Positions 44,124 through 52,256 of a stretch of 60,915 bases of DNA are shown here, one piece after another. Origin of the DNA: CAYNMC01 sp964398365 (GTDB taxonomy: Bacteria; Patescibacteriota; Microgenomatia; UBA1400; CAYNMC01). Position 1 is the first letter of the stretch, and every line of letters starts with the position of its first letter. The notes beneath the pieces are model-generated. The model was not told the origin of the DNA and ran no database searches. It saw nothing but the letters and a program-made list of their open reading frames with translations. The stretch covers positions 1 to 60,915 of the forward strand of contig CAYNMC010000014.1 in assembly GCA_964398365.1 (NCBI GenBank). The letters run 5' to 3'. The position numbers and the translations under genes were made by a program.

Positions 44124-44744
44124 ATGAGACGGTATCAACCTTTATTAATTTTTTGGGCGTTTATCTTAGCTTTTTTGGTAATTTTGATTCCTCTGCTTAA
44201 AGAAAATCTTGGTCAGGTTAAAGCTGAAAATTTAATTTTTCCCTTACCTTCAGAAACTTCTTCTTCGGCAACTCAAGAAGCGAATGAATCAGGAACTTCT
44301 CAAGCTAAAGTTGATTATTATTTACCCTATCCAGGAATTCTTCCTGACCATCCCCTTTATTGGTTGAAGATGATTCGTGACCGCGTGAGTTTGGCGTTGA
44401 CGAAGGAGCCGCAAAAGCGTTTTGCCAAACTGCTTTTATATGCCGACAAACGCCTCGGTGCCGCTGAAGCTTTAATTAAAGGTCGTCAGTTTTCTTTAGG
44501 AGTTACTACCGCTTCTAAAGCTGAAATTTATTTGGAAAGAGCAATTGCTCAATTTGAAATTCTCCAAAAAGAAAATAAGGCTACGGCTATTTTAAAAGAT
44601 CAAATTCAGAAAGCAGTCAGTAAACATCAAGAAGTTTTGTGGGCTTTAGAAAAAGAAATGACGGAAGAGCGGGGAACTTTGACTTCTTTAAGAGAAAAGA
44701 CCGAAAGACTTAAAGAAAAACTCCAACAAATTCTTAACAAATAA
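44124..44744 (+). CDS. DUF5667 domain exported protein
   Basis: A 206-residue protein with a signal anchor (about residues 8-28), a short Ser/Thr linker, and the DUF5667 pattern YLPYPGILPDHPLYWLKMIRD at about 65-85, followed by a helical tail with heptad-like Leu/Lys/Glu spacing. DUF5667 proteins are common in CPR bacteria and Gram-positives, exported, with no known activity. The gene appears to have its own promoter. Confidence 0.85.
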   Translation: MRRYQPLLIFWAFILAFLVILIPLLKENLGQVKAENLIFPLPSETSSSATQEANESGTSQAKVDYYLPYPGILPDHPLYWLKMIRDRVSLALTKEPQKRFAKLLLYADKRLGAAEALIKGRQFSLGVTTASKAEIYLERAIAQFEILQKENKATAILKDQIQKAVSKHQEVLWALEKEMTEERGTLTSLREKTERLKEKLQQILNK

Positions 44745-44865
44745 TTGTTAAGTATAAAAAAATTACCCTCAACTTAATTTAATTTAAAACATTTTTAAGC
44801 ATTTTAACCGCAATCTCTGATTGAAGCTTCGTTGATATATTTTGATTTATTTATTAATAGTTGAC

Positions 44866-44913
44866 AAACTACAGTTAGCGTAATAGCCTTTTAAAGCACA
44901 CTATATTTAGTGT
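44866..44913 (+). promoter_or_regulatory. NrdR box pair upstream of the nrdR-nrdD-nrdG operon
   Basis: ACACTATATTTAGTGT (44898-44913) matches the NrdR consensus acaCwAtATaTwGtgt at 15 of 16 positions. AAACTACAGTTAGCGT (44866-44881) matches at 11 of 16. The boxes are 16 bp apart, about three helical turns between starts, as known for NrdR sites. TTGACA (44861-44866) overlaps the first box and TATATT (44902-44907) lies inside the second, so NrdR binding would block transcription. Confidence 0.85.
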
Positions 44914-44930
44914 TTAAAATTTTTAGAAAA

Positions 44931-45377
44931 ATGAAGTGTCCTTATTGTTTTAGCGATGATTCTACAGTTTTAGAATCGCGCGAATCAGAAGAAGGGAATG
45001 TTTTGCGCCGGCGGCGAGAATGTGTGAAATGTAAAAAGCGATTTACCACCTACGAAAGGATTGAAAATATTGATTTAAAAGTGGTGAAAAAGGATGGCCG
45101 TAAAGAAAATTTCAGTCGAGAAAAAATTGTGGCCGGCATCAGTAAGGCCTGCGAAAAAAGACCGGTTCAGCCAGAGCAAATAGAGCGGCTGGTCGATGAG
45201 ATTGAGATGCGCTTACTTAACCGTAAATCAACGGAAATTTCTTCTTCTGATATTGGCAGATTAGTTTTAACCAGACTTAAAAAACTGGATAAAGTTGCTT
45301 ATTTAAGATTTGCCAGCGTCTTTTTAGAGTTTGGTAGCGTTGAGGAATTTCGGCGAGAAATTAAAGAAATAAGTTAA
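44931..45377 (+). CDS. nrdR: Transcriptional repressor NrdR
   Basis: A 148-residue protein starting at the ATG at 44931, which gives the conserved opening MKCPYC; a GTG 21 nt upstream would add unconserved residues and lie inside the operator. The N-terminal zinc ribbon has CPYC and CVKC pairs, then an ATP-cone domain (about 49-139). NrdR senses dATP/ATP and represses ribonucleotide reductase genes. It is first in its own target operon, with two NrdR boxes upstream, so autorepression is expected. Confidence 0.96.
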   Translation: MKCPYCFSDDSTVLESRESEEGNVLRRRRECVKCKKRFTTYERIENIDLKVVKKDGRKENFSREKIVAGISKACEKRPVQPEQIERLVDEIEMRLLNRKSTEISSSDIGRLVLTRLKKLDKVAYLRFASVFLEFGSVEEFRREIKEIS

Positions 45378-45385
45378 AAATTTTT

Positions 45386-47407
45386 ATGAAATCAATTATC
45401 AAGAAAATCAAAAAACGCGACGGCCGAATTGTTCCTTTTAAAATTGCCAAAATTGAGCGGGCAATTTGGCAGGCCGCTAAAGCTGCTGGTGGGGCTGACC
45501 GACGGCGGGCCGCCTATCTCACTAAATTAGTGGTTAAAGAATTAGAAAAACGTTTCAACGCCACGATTATTCCTGAGGTTGAACAGGTTCAGGATTTGGT
45601 CCAAAAAATTTTACTTGAGGAAGGTCATGAAAAGACCTATAGAGCTTACCGGCTTTATCGCGATCTCCATAGTCGTCTTAGAGACATTACTTCTTTGGTT
45701 GACTCCGACGAGCTCATCCAAAAATATTTAGATAAAGCTAGCTGGTTAGTTAAGGAAAATGCCAACATGACTTATTCTTTACAAGGCTTGAATAATCATG
45801 TTGCCTCGATTATTTCCGCAAACTTTTGGTTGAATAAAATCTATCCCCGCGAGGTCCGTAAAGCCCATCTTTATGGTGAAATGCATATTCATGATTTAGC
45901 TTCTTTAAGCCCTTATTGTACCGGCTGGGATTTAAAAGACCTCTTGCTTTCTGGTTTCGGCGGCGTACCCGGTAAAGTTAATTCTTTGCCACCAAAACAC
46001 TTTGCCACTGCCCTCGGCCAACTGGTTAATTTTTTTTACACGCTTCAAGGAGAAGTGGCCGGTGCCGTTGCCGTGGCAAATTTTGACACCTATCTTGCAC
46101 CTTTTATCGCCTTCGATAAACTTAATTACCGCCAAGTTAAGCAACAACTGCAGGAATTTATTTTTAACATGAATGTCCCCACACGGGTGGGTTTTCAGAC
46201 GCCTTTTACCAACGTCACCTTGGATTTAAAACCTACAGGTGTAGTTGCCGAGGAGTCCGTGATTATTGGCGGTCAGCCCCAAAAACAAAAGTATAAAGAT
46301 TTTCAAGCAGAGATTGATCTTTTTAATCAAGCATTTGCCGAAGTGATGCTTGAAGGTGATGCTCAAGGCAGAGTTTTTACCTTTCCAATTCCTACTTATT
46401 CGATTACTAAAGATTTTGATTGGCAAAATCCAATTTTAGAACCGGTTTGGGAAATGACAAGAAAATATGGCGTGCCCTATTTTGCTAATTACGTCAATTC
46501 GGACATGAAGCCAGATGATGCTCGAAGTATGTGTTGTCGTTTAAGATTAGATAATCGAGTTTTACGCAAGCGTGGTGGACTTTTTTCTGCCAACCCTTTA
46601 ACTGGGGCTGTGGGTGTTTGCACGATTAATTTACCACGACTGGGTTATCAGGCAAAAACAAAGAAGGATTTTTTAAATAAACTTAAAAAGGTGATGGACT
46701 TGGCTAAAGAGTCGTTGGTGATCAAAAGAAAGACGGTTGAGGAGTTTACCGAACGGGGACTTTATCCTTACTGCCGGCACTATTTGAGAGACATTAAAAG
46801 AAGAACTGGTAGTTACTGGAGTAATCACTTTAACACCATTGGTATTTTGGGTGCCAACGAAGCCCTCTTAAATTTTATGGGTAAATCAATTGCCGAAACT
46901 GAAGCAAAAGCCTTTGTTTTAGAAATGATGGACTTTATTCGCCAGCAACTTTTGATTTATCAAAAAGAGACCAAACAGCTTTTTAATTTAGAAGCGACGC
47001 CGGCAGAAGGAACTTCTTATCGTTTTGCCAAAATTGATAAGGAAAGATATTCCCAGATTAAAGTGGCCAATGAGCAAGATTTGGGCAAAAACCACGGCGA
47101 ACCCTTTTATACCAATTCGACGCACTTGCCTGTTGATTACAGTGAAGATCTCTTTGAAGTTTTGGATCATCAGGATGAACTACAAACAAAATATACCGGT
47201 GGCACCGTTCTTCACTGTTTTTTGGGAGAGTCGCTGCCGACAAAAGCAAGTGTCAAAAACTTGATTTATAAAATTTCTCATCATTACCATTTGCCTTATT
47301 TTACCTTAACGCCAACTTTTTCTATTTGTCCAAAACACGGTTATCTAAAAGGTGAATGGGAGTATTGTCCAAAATGCGATGAGGAGATTGGCTATCAAGA
47401 AAGTTAA
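45386..47407 (+). CDS. nrdD: Anaerobic ribonucleoside-triphosphate reductase, main chain lacking the glycyl-radical segment
   Basis: A 673-residue class III reductase. An ATP cone occupies about 1-95, the catalytic barrel follows with candidate active-site Cys 383/384 (RSMCCRLRLD), and the zinc site (CPKHGY, then CPKC) is at the C-terminus. It makes deoxyribonucleotides from ribonucleotides. In the usual protein the glycyl-radical segment follows the zinc site in the same chain. Here a stop comes 9 codons after the last zinc Cys and the segment is encoded by the next small ORF. It is co-transcribed with nrdR. Confidence 0.95.
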   Translation: MKSIIKKIKKRDGRIVPFKIAKIERAIWQAAKAAGGADRRRAAYLTKLVVKELEKRFNATIIPEVEQVQDLVQKILLEEGHEKTYRAYRLYRDLHSRLRDITSLVDSDELIQKYLDKASWLVKENANMTYSLQGLNNHVASIISANFWLNKIYPREVRKAHLYGEMHIHDLASLSPYCTGWDLKDLLLSGFGGVPGKVNSLPPKHFATALGQLVNFFYTLQGEVAGAVAVANFDTYLAPFIAFDKLNYRQVKQQLQEFIFNMNVPTRVGFQTPFTNVTLDLKPTGVVAEESVIIGGQPQKQKYKDFQAEIDLFNQAFAEVMLEGDAQGRVFTFPIPTYSITKDFDWQNPILEPVWEMTRKYGVPYFANYVNSDMKPDDARSMCCRLRLDNRVLRKRGGLFSANPLTGAVGVCTINLPRLGYQAKTKKDFLNKLKKVMDLAKESLVIKRKTVEEFTERGLYPYCRHYLRDIKRRTGSYWSNHFNTIGILGANEALLNFMGKSIAETEAKAFVLEMMDFIRQQLLIYQKETKQLFNLEATPAEGTSYRFAKIDKERYSQIKVANEQDLGKNHGEPFYTNSTHLPVDYSEDLFEVLDHQDELQTKYTGGTVLHCFLGESLPTKASVKNLIYKISHHYHLPYFTLTPTFSICPKHGYLKGEWEYCPKCDEEIGYQES

Positions 47408-47424
47408 AAAAAAGGAGGTTTTTT

Positions 47425-47565
47425 ATGAAAAAAGGAAAAGATGCCTTTAATCGCACCAAGTGCGAAATTTATTCACGGATTGTTGGCTATTTACGCCCGG
47501 TGAGTCAGTGGAACCCAGGAAAGGAGGCTGAATTTTATAAGCGAAAGACTTATAAAGTTAAATAA
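47425..47565 (+). CDS. Free-standing glycyl-radical segment of NrdD (46 residues)
   Basis: A 46-residue ORF starting 18 bp after the nrdD stop, in another frame, with a strong AGGAGG 8 nt before its ATG. The peptide contains YSRIVGYLRPVSQWNPGK, the C-terminal NrdD glycyl-radical motif (normally YSRVVGYLRPV..WN.GK), with the presumed radical Gly at residue 21. Its end (EAEFYKRKTY) also fits the normal NrdD C-terminus. It presumably docks on the main chain and is activated by NrdG. Either a split gene working in trans or a recent break is possible; the intact ribosome-binding site and start favour function. Confidence 0.85.
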   Translation: MKKGKDAFNRTKCEIYSRIVGYLRPVSQWNPGKEAEFYKRKTYKVK

Positions 47566-47615
47566 AAACTCAAAATAATTTTTAAAAACTAAAAGCCTTT
47601 TTAGGTTTAAAACTT

Positions 47616-48362
47616 ATGTTAATTGGTGGTCTGCAAAAAACCACTTTAATTGATTATCCCGGTCAGGTGGCTTGCACGGTTTTTATCGTTGGTTGTAATT
47701 TTCGTTGTCCTTTTTGTCACAATCGCGATTTAGTAAGTTTGGACCTCTTTCAAGCGTCAGGTTTAAAGGCTATAAGCGAAGAATTTTTTTTTGAGTTTCT
47801 AAAAAAAAGACAAAAAATTTTAGACGGTGTTTGTATTACCGGTGGTGAACCAACGATTCATCCAGAATTGCCCGTTTTTATCCAAAAGATTAAAAAACTA
47901 AAATATTTGGTGAAGCTGGATACTAACGGGAGTCGGCCCGAAGTGATTGCACAACTTCTTCAGGAAAAATTAATTGATTATTTGGCAATGGATATTAAGG
48001 GTGATTTGGAGAATTATGGGAACTATAGCAATTTAAAATCTCAAAAATCAAAAATTTTAAAAGCAATTAACAAATCAATTAGTTTAATTTTAAACTCTGG
48101 GATTGACTTTGAATTTCGGACAACGGTAGTGCCAGGTTTACACAATCAAGAAAACCTAGTTAAATTAGCCAAACAATTAAAAAAAACTTGGACAGCAACT
48201 TTTCCGTGGGTACTTCAACCTTTTAGGCCGCAGAACTGTTTAGAACCAAAATTTTTAAAAGTCAGAGCCTTTAATAAGGCAGAACTAAAAGAGTTTTTAG
48301 AAGCCGTCAAAAAAATTCTTCCCCAAACCAGCTTAAGAGGTGAGGAACTAACAGCTTACTAA
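47616..48362 (+). CDS. nrdG: Anaerobic ribonucleotide reductase-activating protein (radical SAM)
   Basis: A 248-residue radical SAM enzyme with CNFRCPFC (Cys 27, 31 and 34) and the ITGGEPT motif near 74. The opening LQKTTLIDYPGQVACTVF is typical of the NrdG/PFL-activase-like group. It installs the radical on the glycine of NrdD. It is longer than E. coli NrdG (154) and resembles the 230-250-residue activases found with this NrdD type. It is last in the nrdR-nrdD-gly-nrdG unit, 50 bp after the small ORF. Confidence 0.92.
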   Translation: MLIGGLQKTTLIDYPGQVACTVFIVGCNFRCPFCHNRDLVSLDLFQASGLKAISEEFFFEFLKKRQKILDGVCITGGEPTIHPELPVFIQKIKKLKYLVKLDTNGSRPEVIAQLLQEKLIDYLAMDIKGDLENYGNYSNLKSQKSKILKAINKSISLILNSGIDFEFRTTVVPGLHNQENLVKLAKQLKKTWTATFPWVLQPFRPQNCLEPKFLKVRAFNKAELKEFLEAVKKILPQTSLRGEELTAY

Positions 48363-48374
48363 TGATTCCAGTTA

Positions 48375-48383
48375 TGCTATCAT
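48375..48383 (+). promoter_or_regulatory. Extended -10 promoter, predicted leaderless, before the VirD4 transcription unit
   Basis: TGC-TATCAT ends 7 nt before the ATG at 48391. No good -35 is present; the TGN extension may compensate, as at 3387-3395. Confidence 0.45.
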
Positions 48384-48390
48384 TTTCTTA

Positions 48391-48807
48391 ATGATAGACA
48401 ATAATTCTCAGTCGCCTTCAAAACTGATTAAGGTATCTCGCGATAGTTTTATAAGCAGTGGCGCTAAAGAACAAAAGGAGAGTGATAAAATGTTAGAGCC
48501 AGAAAAAGTAGTTTATCAAGAAATCAAAGAACCTGAACCTCATAAGGAAGTAAGCGAGTGGGTGAAAGGATTGCCCACAGCAGAGGAAATTCAGTTACCC
48601 CAGCCGGTAGTTGATGATTTTGGTCAAGTTTTAGTCCAAAGTAGTGCACCCAGCCAGCAAACAATTACTTTGCCTTTGACCACAGACCAATTAAAATTTG
48701 GTTTAAGAGAGAAGGTGATAAGTTCACTCCGTTGGTTAGCTGAATGGTGTTTAAGATTAATTAAAATGGGGAAAGGCCAAACAGTTTATAATCAAAAGGC
48801 ACACTAA
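48391..48807 (+). CDS. Hypothetical protein upstream of the VirD4-like gene
   Basis: A 138-residue, charged protein with a probably disordered middle (about 25-80, rich in Glu, Pro and Gln) and a short Trp/Leu-rich amphipathic helix near the C-terminus (about 108-125). There is no signal peptide and no recognised domain. It ends 7 bp before the VirD4-like ATPase gene, so it may be a small partner of that protein. Confidence 0.65.
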   Translation: MIDNNSQSPSKLIKVSRDSFISSGAKEQKESDKMLEPEKVVYQEIKEPEPHKEVSEWVKGLPTAEEIQLPQPVVDDFGQVLVQSSAPSQQTITLPLTTDQLKFGLREKVISSLRWLAEWCLRLIKMGKGQTVYNQKAH

Positions 48808-48814
48808 AATCAAA

Positions 48815-51130
48815 ATGGAACAGTTGGCGTTTTTAAACAATCCGTGGTTTCTTTTGTTTGTTTTTATAGCGGTAGCTTTTCTGATATTGCTCTTAGTTGC
48901 TCTTTTTTACTTTTTATTTTTGTGGTGGAAAATTAGAAATCGCGAAAAACAATCCTTAAATTCGGTTTTACTTCAAGTGGCTCTTCCTCGCGACAATGAG
49001 ATTAAAATTGATGTTGCTGAACAAATGTTTGCTTCTTTATATGCCATTAAAAAGAGCGGTCGTTTTAAACTTCAACCTCATTTGTCTTTAGAAATTGTTG
49101 GTCGTAAAGAAGATATTCGTTTTTATGTTTTTGTTCCCCGCAAACTTCAAGACTTAGTGGAAAAGCAGATTCATGGTGCTTATCCCGGTGCCGAAGTTAA
49201 GGAGGTTGAGGAATATAATATCTATTCTTCGCAAGGTAAAATGGCTTTTGCCCAACTTAAATTAAGCAATAGTTTTTTTAATCCCATCAAAGTTTATAAA
49301 GATTTACCTACAGATCCGCTTTCTTCTCTAACTTCGGCTTTGGCGAAGATGGGGGAAGGCGAGGGGGCGGCGATTCAATTTATTGTCGCTCCGGCAGACC
49401 AAAGTTGGCAGAAGGCTGGCCGAGCCTGGATTGCTAAAAGCAAAAAAATTGAAGCTGATCCTCAAAAAGCCAAATACAATGTTGATCCTAAGACTTACGA
49501 GGCTATTGAAAATAAATGTTCGCGTCCAGGCTTTGGCGTGGCCATTAGATTGGTGGTTTCGGCCCCAACCAAGGAAAAGGCGCAAACCCACCTCGAGAAT
49601 TTATTGAGTGCTTTTTCTCAATTTAATTCTGATTTTAACAGTTTTAAAAAAGATAAAATTTGGTTGGCAAAACTCTTCATGATTGATTTTATTTATCGTT
49701 ATCAGCCGGTTTTTGGTTTTAAAATTGTTTTGAACAGCGAAGAGTTGGCGACGCTTTTTCACTTTCCCAATAAAAGCGTGGAAACTCCTCATATTTTTTG
49801 GCTAGCTGCCAAGCGGGCGCCAGCCCCAGCTCAGGTACCAAGTGAGGGATTTTATTTAGGTATGAGTATTTATCGGGGGACCAAAAGACCAATTTGCATT
49901 AGTCAAGAAGATCGCATGCGCCACATTTATATCATTGGCAAGACTGGCGTGGGTAAGTCCGAGCTTTTAACAGACATGATTCTTCAGGATATCCGGGCCG
50001 GGCGGGGCGTTTGTTTTATTGATCCTCATGATACAGTGGAAAAAATTTTAGAATTAATTCCGCCTCAGCGAGCAGAAGACGTAATTTATTTTGATCCTTC
50101 AGATACAGAAAGACCAATGGGCTTGAATCTCTTGGAGGTGCAAACTGAGGATCAAAAACACTTTGTGACCTCTGCCATTATTAATCTTATGTATAAACTT
50201 TATGATCCGCATAAAATCGGAATCGTTGGTGCGCGTTTTGAGCATGCCGTTCGTAATGCGATGTTGACGGTAATGAGTCTTCCGGGGTCAACTTTTGTAG
50301 AGGTCGTGAGGTGTTTAACCGATAGCCGCTACGTTCAAGAACTTCTTCCTTATGTTAAGGATCCGGTGGTACGACGTTATTGGACCGACCAAATTGCCCA
50401 GACTTCTGATTTTCACAAATCCGAAGTTTTGGACTATATTGTTTCCAAATTTGGTCGCTTTGTCACCAATAAGATGATGCGCAATATCTTTGGTCAGTCG
50501 CAGTCGGCTTTTGATTTTCGCAAAGTTATGGACGAAGGTAAAATTTTACTCATTAATTTAGCCAAAGGGCGGATTGGTGAGGAAAACTCTTCGTTTTTTG
50601 GTTTGCTTTTAGTGCCTAAAATTTTAATTGCGGCAATGAGTCGTCAAGATATTCCCGAAGAACAAAGACGTGATTTTTTTCTCTATGTTGATGAATTTCA
50701 AAATTTTGCGACTCCAGATTTTGCCCAAATTTTATCAGAAGCAAGAAAATACCGCCTAGCTTTGTGTGTGGCCAATCAGTTTATTGGTCAAATTGAAGAA
50801 GAGGTAAAAAATGCCATTTTTGGTAACGTGGGTACTCTGATATGTTTCCGGGTAGGGGTAACTGACGCCAATTATTTACAGCATGAATTTCAACCGACTT
50901 TTAACGAAACTGATTTAATCAATGTTGAACGTTATAATGTTTTTATCAAAACCACGGTTAACAATGAGCCGGTACCGCCGTTTTCGATGGACTTAACTAA
51001 AGATATAACTAAATTTAAGAATTTACGGAACCCTAAAGTCGCCGCCATGATTAAGCAGCTTTCCCGCCTCAAATATGGTAAGGATCGGGAAATTGTTGAA
51101 GCGGAAATCAGCGAAAGGGCAAAATTATAG
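48815..51130 (+). CDS. VirD4/TraG-like type IV coupling ATPase
   Basis: A 771-residue protein with an N-terminal membrane helix (about residues 12-36), a middle domain, and a RecA-like motor. Walker A (GKTGVGKSE) lies near 376-384 and Walker B (FFLYVDEFQNF) near 620. The segment RGVCFIDPHDTVEKIL after Walker A is typical of VirD4/TraG-type or HerA-like coupling proteins in CPR genomes. It likely brings substrate DNA or protein to the secretion machine. It lies over 40 kb from the PrgI/VirB4 genes, beside unrelated genes. Confidence 0.85.
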   Translation: MEQLAFLNNPWFLLFVFIAVAFLILLLVALFYFLFLWWKIRNREKQSLNSVLLQVALPRDNEIKIDVAEQMFASLYAIKKSGRFKLQPHLSLEIVGRKEDIRFYVFVPRKLQDLVEKQIHGAYPGAEVKEVEEYNIYSSQGKMAFAQLKLSNSFFNPIKVYKDLPTDPLSSLTSALAKMGEGEGAAIQFIVAPADQSWQKAGRAWIAKSKKIEADPQKAKYNVDPKTYEAIENKCSRPGFGVAIRLVVSAPTKEKAQTHLENLLSAFSQFNSDFNSFKKDKIWLAKLFMIDFIYRYQPVFGFKIVLNSEELATLFHFPNKSVETPHIFWLAAKRAPAPAQVPSEGFYLGMSIYRGTKRPICISQEDRMRHIYIIGKTGVGKSELLTDMILQDIRAGRGVCFIDPHDTVEKILELIPPQRAEDVIYFDPSDTERPMGLNLLEVQTEDQKHFVTSAIINLMYKLYDPHKIGIVGARFEHAVRNAMLTVMSLPGSTFVEVVRCLTDSRYVQELLPYVKDPVVRRYWTDQIAQTSDFHKSEVLDYIVSKFGRFVTNKMMRNIFGQSQSAFDFRKVMDEGKILLINLAKGRIGEENSSFFGLLLVPKILIAAMSRQDIPEEQRRDFFLYVDEFQNFATPDFAQILSEARKYRLALCVANQFIGQIEEEVKNAIFGNVGTLICFRVGVTDANYLQHEFQPTFNETDLINVERYNVFIKTTVNNEPVPPFSMDLTKDITKFKNLRNPKVAAMIKQLSRLKYGKDREIVEAEISERAKL

Positions 51131-51140
51131 GTATAATTTT

Positions 51141-51168
51141 AAATCTAATGATTCGAATCATTAGATTT
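51141..51168. terminator. 28-bp perfect AT-rich palindrome after the VirD4-like gene
   Basis: Two 13-base arms (AAATCTAATGATT and AATCATTAGATTT) flank a CG centre, 10 bp after the VirD4 stop. Five T's end the right arm, so it could be a weak bidirectional terminator. A TATAAT at 51132-51137 just before it also allows an operator reading. Confidence 0.5.
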
Positions 51169-51274
51169 TTAGAAAATTTTCTTGTTGTATTTATTTTTGA
51201 AGTGTGTTTAAATATTTTTTGTTTTAAATTTTGAGATATTATTTTTAAATATTTTTGTTTAAGGAGGTTTAAAG

Positions 51275-51472
51275 ATGAAAACATTAGTGGTTGATCAACA
51301 GAAATGTATTGGTTGTGGTACGTGTGTGGCTTTGGCCCCCAAGTCGTTTAAACTCAGTGAAGCTGGTAAAAGCCAACCAATTAATCCACCGGGTGACGAT
51401 GAAGCTGCAATTAAAAATGCCATTGATTCTTGTCCGGTGACTGCCATTAGTTGGGAAGAAAAAAATGAATAA
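51275..51472 (+). CDS. Single-cluster [4Fe-4S] ferredoxin
   Basis: A 65-residue acidic protein with CIGCGTC near 11-17 and a distal CP near residue 50, the Cys set for one [4Fe-4S] cluster. It is a small soluble electron carrier. The ATG is preceded by a strong AAGGAGG. It overlaps the DsbA-like gene by 8 bp. Possible clients in this window are the radical SAM enzymes NrdG and AmrS, which need reductant; that link is inference. Confidence 0.92.
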   Translation: MKTLVVDQQKCIGCGTCVALAPKSFKLSEAGKSQPINPPGDDEAAIKNAIDSCPVTAISWEEKNE

Positions 51473-52232
51473 ATCTCTAAGTTTTGTTTTAATTGGCTTG
51501 TTGCTGGTTATTTCTTTTTTAGCAGGTACCCGCTGGAAAAAGACTGATTTTAATGAAAAAAATTTACCCCAGAACTCGCCGAGAACAACTGATGAACGCC
51601 AAACTCAGGTTTTTAATGAACCAACAGTTTTGGGGGCAGCGGCCATGAGTGAATTAGTCAAAGATGGTGTAGTTTTAGGCTCCCAAACGGCCAAGGTGAC
51701 AGTGGTAGAAATTTCCGATCCTTCTTGTCCTTACTGCGCCATTGCTGCCGGTTTTAACATTCCCCCAGATTTTAAGGTTAGAGATCCAAACTGGGAGGCG
51801 CCAGGACCAAAACTGGTTGAGCTTGCCAAAGAGGGAAAAATTCAGTTGGTCTTTCGTTATTTTCCCGGCCATGGCAGCGGTGAACAAGCAATGCAAGCTC
51901 TTTGGTGTGCCGAAGAACAAAAACCAGGAGTTTTTTGGGATTATTTAGATTTGGTTTTTAAAAATCAAAAAGACATTGCCAATTTAGAAAAAATTTTAGA
52001 TTTGGGTGAAAGTTTAAATCTCACGAAAGAAAAAATCCGTGATTGTGTTCAGTCAGAAAAATATAAAGCAAGGCTGGAGAGCGATAGCCGACTGATAAGT
52101 AAAATCGTTCAGGAAAACAAATATGAAACCTTTGGTACGCCAGCCTTTTTTATTAACGGCTCTCCTGTTATTGGTGCCCAAGGTTACGAGAATTTTGAAA
52201 AAATTATCAATTCAGAATTAAATCAAAACTAG
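51465..52232 (+). CDS. DsbA-like thioredoxin-fold membrane-anchored protein
   Basis: A 255-residue protein with a signal anchor (about residues 7-22), a linker, and a DsbA-type thioredoxin domain whose active site is CPYC near 90 (SDPSCPYC). The long helical insert and the final GTPAFFINGSPVIGAQGYE support the DsbA_4/thioredoxin_4 family. It probably forms or isomerises disulfides outside the membrane, a fit with the Cys-rich exported proteins in this window. Start ATG at 51465 inside the ferredoxin gene. Confidence 0.9.
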   Translation: MNKSLSFVLIGLLLVISFLAGTRWKKTDFNEKNLPQNSPRTTDERQTQVFNEPTVLGAAAMSELVKDGVVLGSQTAKVTVVEISDPSCPYCAIAAGFNIPPDFKVRDPNWEAPGPKLVELAKEGKIQLVFRYFPGHGSGEQAMQALWCAEEQKPGVFWDYLDLVFKNQKDIANLEKILDLGESLNLTKEKIRDCVQSEKYKARLESDSRLISKIVQENKYETFGTPAFFINGSPVIGAQGYENFEKIINSELNQN

Positions 52233-52256
52233 TTTTTCTTCAATTTTTTCAAAATT

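Noticed and set aside
44910..44930. GTG start for nrdR at 44910
   Set aside because: It lies inside the NrdR box and adds residues before the conserved MKCPYC opening.
47398..47430. Programmed frameshift joining nrdD and the glycyl-radical ORF
   Set aside because: The A-rich stretch after the stop looked slippery, but the small ORF has its own AGGAGG, spacing and ATG, and a shift would have to pass the stop and translate the ribosome-binding site.
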